Assembly: GCA_902728285.1 (NCBI GenBank)
Contig: CACVBU010000784.1
Location: 1,742,293-1,806,292, forward strand
Direction of reading: 5' to 3'
DNA: 64,000 nt
Source of the DNA: Clytia hemisphaerica
Lineage: Eukaryota; Cnidaria; Hydrozoa; Leptothecata; Clytiidae
Shown here: one piece after another, positions 50,401 to 61,017 of the stretch
How positions within the stretch are numbered: the first letter of the stretch is position 1
How the letters are laid out: each line of letters opens with the position of its first letter
The notes under the pieces: model-generated
What the model was told of the DNA's origin: nothing
Database searches by the model: none
Seen by the model: only the letters and a program-made list of their open reading frames with translations
Position numbers and translations under genes: made by a program

Positions 50401-51133
50401 GAAATAGTCTATACCCCCTATGTTGTGGAGGTGATCAGGGTGCTCTGGAAAATAAAAAATCCAGGGTGGTCTGTTTTTTTGGTCAGTAAAATCGGGTTGA
50501 AATCCAGGGTGGTCCAAAGAAATGGGAGAAAAAATCCAAGGGGGTCCTGAAAAATTAGAAAAAATCCAGGGGTCACCTTTTTAAAAAAAGATCTCCTCAA
50601 CATAGGGGGTACAAATTTTTTCTGGAATAGCCCAATGGATGGGACTAAATATTCCACATATTAGATTTGCAGTGAGTTCTTTGTAGATTGTTCAGACCAA
50701 CCCTGATATGAGATGTCCTATGTGTGCTAGACAAGCGTTTTGGATTTTTATTTCCAAAAGAACTATAACCTTGAATATTTTCTGTTTTTATAAATTTCAA
50801 TTTCGTGTTCAATTTCTAATTAGGACTCTTGTGTCATTCTTAGGGACCGAATTTACGGCGTACGAAATATTTCAAATACCTGTTTACACGACATCAGTAT
50901 GGAAGAAAAAACTGCGGACTTCTCACAACAAAATCCGAATACTGGTAAATCCATCTGGAAAAAACGACGACAGTTTACTAGGAGACAAGACACTTTAAAA
51001 TTGGTCTAAAAACTCTTTCTAATTTTTTGGTTACGTTTTCAGCCCATTTAAAGCTGTGCCTGCACAATTTTCTACGATATGTAAGGTAGTTGAAATTGTT
51101 ATCCCTCTGATCATCAAGTTTTACTCAAGGTAG
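47443..51133 (+). CDS. FAM228: FAM228 family protein
   Basis: Seven exons: 47443-47562, 48279-48356, 48632-48730, 49131-49229, 49458-49538, 50001-50233, 51043-51133. The first five junctions are phase 0 and the last is phase 2, giving 266 aa. Recognition rests on the family core GHIFLDIYEEAEYDPMSLNK, then EDPLLHQQYKRNEEDR, ACDNGIMLTEKQIEEKRLP and WLDMKLYDIQSEVRLRS, which align in order and spacing with FAM228A/B. FAM228 proteins are found in ciliated or testis tissues; the molecular function is unknown. The C-terminal exon is the weakest part: it may stop at 51133, or use the GT at 51130 and continue into a hydrophobic exon at about 51525-51640. Its 5' end faces PFN4. Confidence 0.85.
50389..50634. 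mobile_element. MITE with TGGGCTATTCCAGAAA TIR, in the last FAM228 intron
   Basis: About 40-bp inverted ends (TGGGCTATTCCAGAAA, then ACCCCCTATGTTG). The interior has repeats of AAATCCAGGGTGGTC. Confidence 0.85.
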
Positions 51134-52491
51134 GACTTCGTTCCTAGATTATATAAATTCATTTTGTAAGGATTTTTAACATATTACTGATCATATTTAT
51201 TGGTAGTGAGACTTATAATCGACTAATAAGTGCGAGGTTTTATCCCAAAAGGCCGAAGCCTACGTAAAATCAGTTATATGACATCAAAATTAATAAAAAG
51301 TTCCAAACTCCAGAAACTTAGACCCTTAATAAAACCCAACGCTAAAACTGGTGTCTGGTCTGGTTTCTTCTAGCTTTAAAAGGGCTGATACGATAGTATT
51401 TATTTTTGATAAAGGATAATGATTTTTGTAGGTAATATTCATTTTTTTAAATACATTTTAAGTAAATTTTTAAGTGTAGTAATTTTTGTACAAAATCTAT
51501 TTTAAAAATATATTTCCTTTTTAGAACTTATATGTTCAGAAACTTGTTTTTTCTTGGAGCATTATTCTTGCTTTATCGAGCCGTTAACCTCCTGTACAGG
51601 TTTTTTTTGTTTCTGTATCTTACTCTGACCGAGTCCTAAGAAATAAAGGGTCGCATTTAACCGGGAAACAAAATAAGAAACCAACTTAGATTTTGAATGG
51701 CTATGTTTTGCCAAAATTGAGAAAATGGACTAATAAATCAAGCCACATCAAAAATTTCCAATGGCGCTCTTTTTGACCTAGGTTTTGGTAATAGAAGTCG
51801 AGTCAGCCAACTTTCTGCCCAATTTAACTGAGAATTGAAGCAAATGGTCTACATTTTTGATGAAACAAATAAATGTATTCTATTGCTTTTGCAGGATCAC
51901 CAAACAGCTTCATACAATAGATTGACTTTAACTAACAGTGTGTTTCTTACCATGTTTTTGAATAAAGTCAGTCAAGGTTTTGAGGCTTTTTGTACTACCT
52001 TTTCAAAAGTGGAAGTAGAAGTTTCGTTGCATTTGTGGTTTTCCAGTGAGATTCCTTCAATATTTTACAAATGTTTTGACGACATCGATTCATGTTTTGG
52101 ACTTCCCACCCACCCATGAATATTTGATCAGGAAAAGCAAATGCACGTTCACTTTCTTTTTCAATGAATAAAGATTCAATCTAATCTAAGTGAAAACAAT
52201 ATTTTTGCTTCCAAATTTTATTAGTTCAAAATATGACTTAAAATGAATCTATTCTTGAATGAGACCTACCCACCATTTCTATAAATGGAGACTTGCAATC
52301 GAAACTTACAAACTCAAACAAATTTTAAGTACATCAAACCTCTATATTCAACAGGCGCCTCCTTGAAAACAACTCAATAATACAAAAAGGGAGGGGTCGA
52401 TGAATTATTTTGGGTCCTCCTTGAGCACATATAAGTCCAGAAATTCCGTTTATATCTTTTTCATAAAGCTATAAATTTTCTTGGTTGCGCC
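51134..52491. other. intergenic between FAM228 and the LINE
   Basis: Nothing accepted apart from the possible hydrophobic FAM228 exon near 51525-51640. The open frame at 51835-52119 was not recognised. Confidence 0.45.
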
Positions 52492-52577
52492 TACGCTACT
52501 ACTAGAGATCCGGGGAAAATTCACGAATATGAGCCACAATATTCGTCAATTTTCCCCGGATCTCTAGTAGTAGCGTA
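52492..52577. repeat. 38-of-39-bp hairpin with 8-nt loop
   Basis: TACGCTACTACTAGAGATCC... (52492-52530) pairs with 52539-52577 with a single mismatch; the loop is GAGCCACA. No flanking duplication was recognised. Confidence 0.9.
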
Positions 52578-52821
52578 TAGTGGGTCCACTAAAATTCGGG
52601 TAAACTGGAGAGGCAATCTTAGAAGAATTTGATTTTGGCGCCCGTTATGAAAAATGAAGGGAGCACGAAACTTTTGGAGTATTATCTCTTTTTTAGGCCA
52701 AAAACCATATCTAAGGGGTAACAGGGAACGGAAATTAGTAATCAGAGGCGTCTTTTTGCGGCTTTTGTATTTCGGCACGCCCAAAATAATCAGCTCACCG
52801 CGCTATTGATCTCTAGACCTT

Positions 52822-55276
52822 ATTTTTACATCTTCCCAGGCTCTTGTTTTTGACTCCGGGGTTTTGCCTTCGCTCCATGCCCGTTGCCACCACCAGATAA
52901 CCTTTGTAAAACTTAATATTCAGGTTAAATTCCCTCCATCGTACAAACGAAAAATTTGGGATTTTACTAGGGCTGATGAGAGGGGAATCATGCTTGCTCT
53001 AAATGCCATTGAGTGGGATACTTCTTTTCGAGGTCTAAATGTGGATGAGCGTGTTGCCCTTCTTTCTGAATATATCTTAAACATTTTTTCCAATTTCGTT
53101 CCCAATAAAATAATTACAATCAGGGATAAGGATGCGTTGTGGATGACTCCTGAGCTTAAACAAATGCTCCTCGACAAAGCTAAAATTTATCGCCGGTGGA
53201 AAAAGCGGGGGGATCCCTTGGATAAACAGGCACTCGATGACATCTCCAGAAGATCTAGACTGGCTATCAAAGAAGCCAAGGAAAACTATTTTACTCGTCT
53301 TGGCAATTCTCTTAACGATCCGAACATTGGAAGTGAGAAATACTGGTCTACCCTTAAACAATTCTTAGGTATGCGCAAAACACCAAAAATCCCACCCACA
53401 CGTGATAACAGAGACATCCTCGTATCTGATGTTTCTGAGAAAGCCAGCATCCTTAATTCTTTTTTCGCCGAACAATGTTCTCTTATTGAAACTGGCAGTG
53501 TTCTGCCAGCTGAACAATTCCTTACTGACCTGAGGTTGGAAAACTTAGAATTTGACGAAGATAAGATTGAGTCTTTAATAAAATCTTTAAACATAAACAA
53601 GGCTCATGGATGGGACGATATTTCTACACGTATGGTTAGGATTTGCGGTAAATCTCTAGTCAAACCTTTGTGCAGTATTTTTAATCTTTCAATTCACTTA
53701 GGTATCTTCCCTTCCCAGTGGAAAAAAGGCAATGTTGTTCCTGTTTATAAAAAGGGGGACAAAAGCATTGCTAAAAACTACAGACCAGTGTCTCTTCTTC
53801 CAGTGTTTAGCAAATTATTTGAAAAGTGCATTTATGATGTACTTTACAATTATTTTGCAAGCAACAATCTTTTTACTTCGTGCCAGTCAGGTTTTCGGGA
53901 GGGTGATTCTTGTATCTCTCAGTTGTTGTCCATAACGCATGACATCTTTACAGGGTTTGACACTGATCCACCTTCGGACACGAGGGGAGTGTTTCTTGGT
54001 ATCTCAAAGGCATTTGATCGAGTCTGGCATGAGGGTTTAATTTACAAACTCCAATCCTACAGGGTAACTGGTCCCTTACTTTCCCTTTTGAGAAATTTTC
54101 TATCAGGTAGGTATCAGAGAGTTGTTTTGAATGGGAAAACCTCGGAGTGGAAACAAATTAAGGCAGGAGTTCCTCAAGGCTCAATTCTTGGTCCTTTGTT
54201 TTTTCTAATCTACATCAACGACCTTCCCAACAATCTCGAGACCAAGGCTAAAATCTTCGCTGATGACACGTCTTTATTTTCATTAGTGATTGACCAACTT
54301 TTGAGCAGTGAGGAACTAAACAGAGATCTTGCAAGAATAAGTGAGTGGGCTCGTCAATGGAAGATGTCTTTTAATCCTGATCCCACAAAACAAGCTGTGG
54401 AAGTTTACTTTTCCAAAAGGCTCTTACCAGCTAATGCTCCTGTTTTATATTTCAATAATACTGACATAAGAACTAGTGAATGTCAGAAGCACCTAGGTCT
54501 TATCTTGGATTCCAAACTCTCATTCAGTCACCATTTAGAAGAAAAAATAAAAAAGGCCAACAAAGGTATTGGCCTCATTAACAGACTTCGCAAACATGTA
54601 CCAAGAAAATCTCTGCTTACTTTATACAAATCTTACATTAGACCACATTTAGACTATGGGGATATTATATACGACCATCCTGGAAATTCGACTTTTGTTC
54701 GTAAGCTTGAATCCATCCAATATAATGCCTGCCTTGCTATAACTGGCTGCTTTCGTGGAACATCTCAAGAAAAACTTTATTCTGAACTTGCTCTCGAGAG
54801 TCTTGCTGATCGTCGATTTCGTAGAAGAATGATCTTCTTCTACAAAATTTTAAACAATTTAGCCCCCTCTTATTTACGTAACTACTTACCAGCAAGACTT
54901 GTGGCACCGGGTAATCTAAGAACAAGAAATCCTATTTATCAACTTAATATTCGAACTGAGCGTTTCCGGAATTCTTTTTATCCATACTGCATAACACAGT
55001 GGAATATTCTGGCTGGTCGTATAAGAGATATGCCTTCAGTATCTACCTTCAAAAAAGCAATCCTTGAGTTTCTAAGGCCCAAACCTTCTCCTGTTTTTGG
55101 AGCTCGTGACAACCAGGGTGAGATCCTTCTCAATCGTCTTCGAGTAGGATTTAGTCACCTCAATGAACATAAATTTAGACACGGTTTTCGTGACACCTTA
55201 GATCATTTTTTGCGTGTAGAACAAATTCCATCGAAAACTCTCAACACTTTCTCTTGCACTGCTCTATTTACTTTCA
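52822..55276 (+). pseudogene. LINE ORF2 (endonuclease end, reverse transcriptase), truncated and catalytically altered
   Basis: The frame opens with the last part of the apurinic-like endonuclease (FDSGVLPSLHARCHHQITF). It continues through the RT: NYRPVSLLPVFSKLFEK, then motif A, GVPQGSILGPLFFLIYINDL and the FADD box (54256-54267). The post-RT region LLTLYKSYIRPHLDYGDIIYD follows. Motif A reads FLGISKAFDRVW: the codon at 53998-54000 is GGT where the family has the metal-binding Asp (GAT), so this copy should lack polymerase activity. The reading frame enters the nested element after TALFTF. Downstream at 55617-55805 the rest of the C-terminus is recognisable (LLLYGDPELPF, FILDSERFSGALF). Confidence 0.88.
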
Positions 55277-55616
55277 GGGGGGGTTTCATGGTTGGCGGAG
55301 GAGCGGAATCGGCCCTTTTTTCGGACGGAGTGGCGGAATTTGGCAAAAATTTAGACGGAATTACGGAAATTGGGTTCTCTGACGGAGACGGAAAATTAGA
55401 CAATTTTAGTGCGGAAAAACGGAATCTAGCAAAAAAATTTGCGGAATTTCGGAATTGGTAAAAGATATTCAAAATTTGCGGAATTTTCGACAAAAATATC
55501 GAATTTCAAAGGAATTTTCGGTGACGGAATTTTGGTTCAATTTAAGACGGTTTGACGGAAATTGGAGAAAAAATTGGCGGAATTGCGGAATTGGGTACCC
55601 CCTGAAACCCCCCCTC
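55277..55616. mobile_element. 340-bp CGGAATT-periodic element nested in the LINE
   Basis: Short inverted ends GGGGGGGTTTCATGG and GGGGGGGTTTCAGGG (from the other side) interrupt the LINE frame between ACTTTC and AGGCAAGAC; TCAG repeats at both borders may be the duplication. The interior is a loose repeat of CGGAATT-type units on one strand, starting GGAATCGGCCCTTTTTTCGG. Confidence 0.78.
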
Positions 55617-56065
55617 TCAGGCAAGACATCTTTTGTTCAACAAACTTCTGAACCAAGACATAAATATTTATCTACTAAGCCCTCCTAAACTCTTCAACCT
55701 TTTGTTGTACGGTGATCCAGAATTACCTTTCAACATAAATAACATAATAATTAATCTTGTCATTGAATTTATTCTCGACTCTGAAAGGTTTAGTGGTGCC
55801 TTATTTTAGTTTAATGATCTTCTTACACAGCTCTAATATTTTTTAATATTTGTGTTTATCCTTTTAGTGATGATTTTCCCTTTAATTTTTTTTCTTTTAT
55901 TCAATAGCTTAGTACCCTTGGCGATATCACTTAGTGCCTTGCGGGGGGAGGAGCTATTTATTTTTTCTGTGTTTGTTTTTGTAAGTAGTATATGTTCGTA
56001 AGTGTAATGTAGCTTCTCAAATCATATATATATAAAAAAAAAAAAAAAAAAATAATCTCTAGACC

Positions 56066-57295
56066 CTTTCAATTTTGCGGGTCTTATCAATATACGTTTA
56101 TAAGAAAAGTTACCATGCCAAAAAAATTACTAATCTTTGTTAAATGTTGTTTAAGTAGCTCTCTCTTTCAAATTTTTACTGTACAGGTCCAGATGTGTCT
56201 TTTCGCTTGCAGTTTTGTGTTTGTTTTTGTTTACAGAAAATGTGAAATGGCTGTTTTTATTATGAAGGTGAGCCGGTTGGCACAGAATGTGTTATTTTAG
56301 CATTATTTGAATTTCGTTGGCATTGGAATGGAGTTTTTTGTCGGTTGAGTAACTCTTAATCCTCATAACGATCTTAAACAGTAGAGAGTTTGTTTGAGCC
56401 TTATTTGTTTTGTTTTTTCAAATCTGGATTTTTTTATATGACATTGTCATTGCTCTCTCTCGTAACAAGGGATCTAAACTATAATATTTCATGCGTGCTA
56501 AGAGTTGACAGTGTATGGGGGTCTCAAGTTTTTGATTTGATTTGATTCCATAAAGATGGTTTGATTGTAAATTGTTTTGATCATCAATCTTTAGTTTGAA
56601 ACTTTTTGAATATTCACTAGTTGGAATCGTCAACAGATTGTGGTTAGGTTTCCCCTTATTTTCTCAACTTTTTTTCATTTCCTTCATTGAAGTTACACGA
56701 AACCGCATAATCTGTTTCTTGGTGAGAATGTATTCCATATTATTTCACTTTTTTTTCACATCAATCTTCAAATCTATAAATAGAGTTTCTTCCACTTCAC
56801 TACGGCATGTCATTCATTTCTTCGTAGATCAAAATAAAGAGAAAACATTTAAAATAATACGGTTTTCTTCAAAGACAAAAAACAGCAGGGTTGAATTTTG
56901 TGGAATTTTAAAACTTTCTTGTCAAAATCTTTTTAACCACACTTCTTGAAGTTTTTCTCGAGAAAGAAGAAGAAAACGTTGGCTGGTGAAAGTATCCAGG
57001 GAAGTTTATTAATTTGGAAAAACAATAGACATATATTCAACGTTCTATCTTTTGCTTGTTTCTTGATAACCTCTTAAATACAACGTTCATAGCAACAGAA
57101 GTTCAAACGACTGGTCTACTTTGATTACTAAGATTCATTAAATAAAGAAAAAATAAACTTATTAAAAACCTAGGGGTGACCTAGAGACTTCATTCTATAC
57201 TAAAAAGTTGAAGAGGAAACAACAAACGTTAATAGTACCAGATCGTTTTCAGGTTAAAGTTACGGACTGTTTGCAAGAACAATATAAATATCACC
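56066..57295. other. GPCR upstream region
   Basis: No gene recognised. The open frame at 56596-56949 is low-complexity and unsupported. The right part should contain the GPCR 5' leader. Confidence 0.45.
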
Positions 57296-58402
57296 ATGGA
57301 TCCTTTGAACAACACTTTCACATTGGATAGCACCATCATCAACATGACGTGCAATCCAAATTCTACACTGAATACTACAAATAATACTATTGACTGCGAA
57401 ACAAAGATTGGATTAAATAGCACCACCATGTCCTGTTTTCACCGTGTAATCATATATCCTTGGTTTATCTTATCTCTTCTTGTTATTGTGGTCAATGTAG
57501 CAGTCTTAATACTCATCAAGGCTCAAAAAAGAAAGCTCCTCAAATGCCCATCCAACATCATCTTAACCAGTCTCGCCGTAAACGATCTATTCAATGGCTT
57601 CTTTAACATGGTTGTTGTTTGTATGAGAATCTACGAAACCAATAATACAAATTGCATGGTGATAAGCTCAAAATTCCTGACATTTTTCTACTATATGGAT
57701 AAAGTGCTACTTCTAAATTCAATCTTCCATCTGGTGCTTTTAGCAACAGAACGTATGATTTCATTTTGCAGTCCACTAAAACATCGAATCATTACCACAA
57801 GTTCCAGAACACTGATCTCTGTGTTTATTGTTTGGATATTAAGCGGCATTTTGGCACCTGTGGAGCATTTTTACGATAATACTTACCCAACTAAAGCGCT
57901 TATCTTTGGTATATTGCTTTTATGTCCAACAGCAATTATTGTTGTTCAATACCTCATCATGCTGGGCATCATCTTCAGGTATATGGCATCTAGACATGAA
58001 ATTGCCAATCAGCTTATTGTGAATCGTCAAAAACCATGTCTCATCTATTTTCTGATGTTCGTATCATTCTTAGCACTTGCTTTGCCAATGGTTGCGTTAG
58101 TGATATATGACTCTTTATTTGGCGATGATTCTTTTATGGGCAACTACTATCAAGTTCTGGAGGCATTGGTCTTAGTTCGTGTTCTACCTAGTCTGTTAAA
58201 CCCATTTATTTACGTGTTCACTAAAGAGGATTTTAGGAAAGAAATTAAGCGTTATACAAAGAGGTACCGTGGGCGTGGCACCGATATGACCACTTTGATA
58301 CGGAAACCGACGACCAATATTACCACAACTACTTCTGATACAGGTGGACGATTGGGTCTCAGTCGCTTGATCTCCAATGATCGTACACGGAAAAGTATTT
58401 AA
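57296..58402 (+). CDS. orphan class A (rhodopsin-like) GPCR
   Basis: Intronless frame of 368 aa with a strong start context (CACCATGG). The extracellular N-terminus (about 50 aa) carries six or more N-glycosylation sequons. Seven hydrophobic segments follow, with N67 in TM1 (IVVNVAVL), D97 in TM2 (SLAVNDL), E152-R153-M154 in place of DRY at the end of TM3, W180 in TM4, P264 in TM6 and NPFIY (302-306) in TM7. C120 sits where the TM3 disulfide cysteine is expected, but the second extracellular loop (about 188-200) has no cysteine, so the usual TM3-ECL2 bridge is missing. TM6 also lacks CWxP. The tail is basic and Ser/Thr-rich. The ligand is unknown; lineage-specific class A receptors of this kind are common in cnidarians. 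Confidence 0.85.
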   Translation: MDPLNNTFTLDSTIINMTCNPNSTLNTTNNTIDCETKIGLNSTTMSCFHRVIIYPWFILSLLVIVVNVAVLILIKAQKRKLLKCPSNIILTSLAVNDLFNGFFNMVVVCMRIYETNNTNCMVISSKFLTFFYYMDKVLLLNSIFHLVLLATERMISFCSPLKHRIITTSSRTLISVFIVWILSGILAPVEHFYDNTYPTKALIFGILLLCPTAIIVVQYLIMLGIIFRYMASRHEIANQLIVNRQKPCLIYFLMFVSFLALALPMVALVIYDSLFGDDSFMGNYYQVLEALVLVRVLPSLLNPFIYVFTKEDFRKEIKRYTKRYRGRGTDMTTLIRKPTTNITTTTSDTGGRLGLSRLISNDRTRKSI

Positions 58403-59430
58403 AAAAACAACAGACGCTTGCAGATCCCTTTGTCGAACTCTGAATAACGAAACTATGTAATGGAAGTTGACGGGGTTTTTGTTTTAAAATGTGATTTCTT
58501 TTTGAAAGTCTCTCTCTTACAATTATACTTTGAATATTCTAAATTATATAATATTGCAAAAAGTTATTGTCAAATTAATTTATAATTTTTAAAAACAATC
58601 GACGATCTTCAAACATTTTTCAAAGTTGACTACAAAGAAAATTCACAAATATTTCATTTTTGTCATATTTTCCCTTATCATAAGCAAAATATATGATAGA
58701 TCTGGAAAATAAGATCCCTATAAAGTTTGAAGAAATATGCTTCAAAAATATTAAATTTCTATAAAAAATATAACGACAACAAAGCTCTATTTTTACACAC
58801 ACATACCACATCGAAGAAATTCTGAGAAAAATTTATGTACTTTCCGATGTAGTTATCTTAAAGAAGGATTTTATCCGGGGGAGTTCTATGAATGGGTCTT
58901 CATGGAATTTTATGGGTGCAAAATCTAGGATAGGACAAAAGTCGAAGATTTTGGATTTTGGTGTATGAAGCCTACATATATTGAGCCAATCTGGTTTTCT
59001 CTTCTTTTTTGTAAACTGTATGGGGGGGACTGATTAATTAGATTTATAGTGTCCAAGGGTGGGTAAAAACGTACTCTCCTTCTTAGGTACCCGGGATATT
59101 TAAAAAATCTCCGAATATTGTAAGTCCTTGAAATCTCTTTCGATAAGGGTGGGCATGAACAGACTAACGACATTTCCAAATTGATCAATTTTTAAACTGG
59201 TTGATCTATATTTCCATTCTGTTCTTCATGGTGCAGTAAACCATTCCCATTGAGCATTTTTTTGTCTTGGTCTTTCTTGATGTTGGTTTCTTTGCTACCT
59301 CGGTAACTGACGTGATGACTCAAAATCACATCTCCTCTGCAAAACACTATAAAGAAAAAGAGAAAAAAACTTTTAAGAATTCATGAAGATTCACTAATTT
59401 TAAAGCTACCTTGGCAGAACTAATTATAGG
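58403..59430. other. GPCR 3' region and intergenic
   Basis: AT-rich 3' UTR-like sequence up to about 58620; nothing else recognised. Confidence 0.5.
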
Positions 59431-60538
59431 GGGGGGCGTACGGGTTTGTCGGTGTGTCGGTATTGACCCTTTTTTGCGTCGGTGTTTCGGTGTTTTAAGT
59501 AAAAAGTGTCGGTATTTCGGTGTTGGACATGCCTTGCGGTGACGGTAAAATTGATTTTTTGGGTCGGTATTTCGGTGATTCGAGAAATACTGGCGGTGAA
59601 TCTGCATATTTCAAACGATCTCATAAATTTTTTGAATCTGCATTTCAGCTATTGAATATCTTATCTATACAAGAATTGTAGCTATGACGAGTAGAATTGT
59701 AGCTATAATATGGCTATTTTTGGTAGCTACCCTGTCTCATCCTCTTTTTAAAATTGTGTGCATAATGGTGTTTCTTAACCACTTCTTTACGGGAAATGTG
59801 CACTTTATGAAAACAATCATAATAGTGGGTAACAGGTAAAGAAAGCTAAGTTAGCAGAATTTCTCGAGGTCTCGAATGCAGCACTCATCAAAAATCAACA
59901 ATCGTTAAATTCTTTCATTTTACGGAATAATCCATTAGCCTATGATTTAGATGCGTTTTTCAGCATTTCTGGCACCTTAAATTTCAAATTTTGGCTCCTC
60001 GGGCCAAACCATGGTTGGCCCTCGAATCATATCTCAATTGCCTTTCAATATAAAATACTTCCTGTGGTCCTCCCCTTGCAGAGCTCTCTTTGCAGGCTTT
60101 CAATACCAGTATAGTTTCAGCCTAAATCAAACGAACTATTTATCTGGATGGCGTAGTAAAATGACTAGTTTTGTGAAAAAGAGAGCATTTTTAGACAAAT
60201 GAGATTTCCTGAAATATTTTTCTGTCGGCGCAAACCATGCTTGTGCCTTCTTTTACCCGGCGTGGCTTTGTTCCAATCGGTTTGCGACCCTGTCTGGTTA
60301 AAGCGTTTTAAAGACAATGTAATGAGAAACATGCTGAATCGGCGATAGTTTTCTCCAAGAAAAACTAAACTAGTGCACTACTGCGCTCGTGATATTGAGC
60401 ATTCGTACTAAGAATAAAAATCTTAAGCTTGCTCTAAAAGACGTCGGTGTCGGTGTTTTAGGAAAATTTTGTCGGTAGTGCGGTGATTTAAGAAAAATCT
60501 GTCGGTATTTCGGTGATGGCAACCCTCGTACGCCCCCC
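59431..60538. mobile_element. 1.1-kb CGGTATT/CGGTGTT-periodic element
   Basis: Ends GGGGGGCGTACGGGTTTG and GGGGGGCGTACGAGGGTTG (from the other side) are inverted. Both subterminal zones (about 59440-59590 and 60440-60515) are loose arrays of GTCGGTATTTCGGTG on the same strand, so the arrays are in direct, not inverted, orientation. The left zone contains CGGTATTGACCCTTTTTTGCG, parallel to the left end of 55277-55616. ATTATA flanks both sides closely. The middle 850 bp has no recognised gene. Confidence 0.75.
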
Positions 60539-60588
60539 ACATTATAACTAATTCAGTGAGTTTTTTTCAAAATCAGTTCTCGCCAAAA

Positions 60589-60829
60589 TACATTAAGGGA
60601 ACCTTTTTTGGTTAGAACTAATTTTGGTGAATTTGGCGAGTTCGAAATTAAATATTTTAATCACTCGTTGTTCAGTTCTCGCCAATATTAGTTTTTTTTG
60701 CATTTTGCCAAAATAGCCCCCTAAAATTTATCTTGTCATTCGGCAAAATTAGTTCCCATCAAAATTAAAGATTTTCAAGATCTTTGCTGTTCGGAATTAG
60801 TTCTTGCAAAAATTAATTTCCTTAATGTA
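60589..60829. mobile_element. 241-bp MITE with TACATTAAGG ends
   Basis: Inverted ends TACATTAAGGGAACC and TACATTAAGGAAATT. The interior has TTCGCC/GGCGAA and AATTAGTTC repeats; terminal TA. Confidence 0.6.
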
Positions 60830-61017
60830 GATAAAAATGCTCGTCAAATACCAACTGTAGAAGAGTATATAGAAGATCTAGGTGTGAATTCTTTTTTACG
60901 TATACAAAACCGGGGAATATATTTGGAAACCTGTAAGACCTCCTTAACAGGGATTGGTTTGGATTTTAATCTGGTAAAGTGGGGAGTGGAATTTTACCCT
61001 AATTTAGTAAAGCAACG

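Larger units (their letters stand above)
52820..56054 (+). mobile_element. 5'-truncated LINE (non-LTR retrotransposon) with target duplication and A-tail
   Basis: The element is bounded by the 11-mer ATCTCTAGACC at 52809-52819 and 56055-56065. It starts inside the end of the endonuclease domain, runs through RT and the C-terminal region and ends in an (AT)n/A19 tail (about 56025-56052). The intact target duplication and long open frame show a recent insertion. A 340-bp foreign element at 55277-55616 splits its 3' part. Confidence 0.92.
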
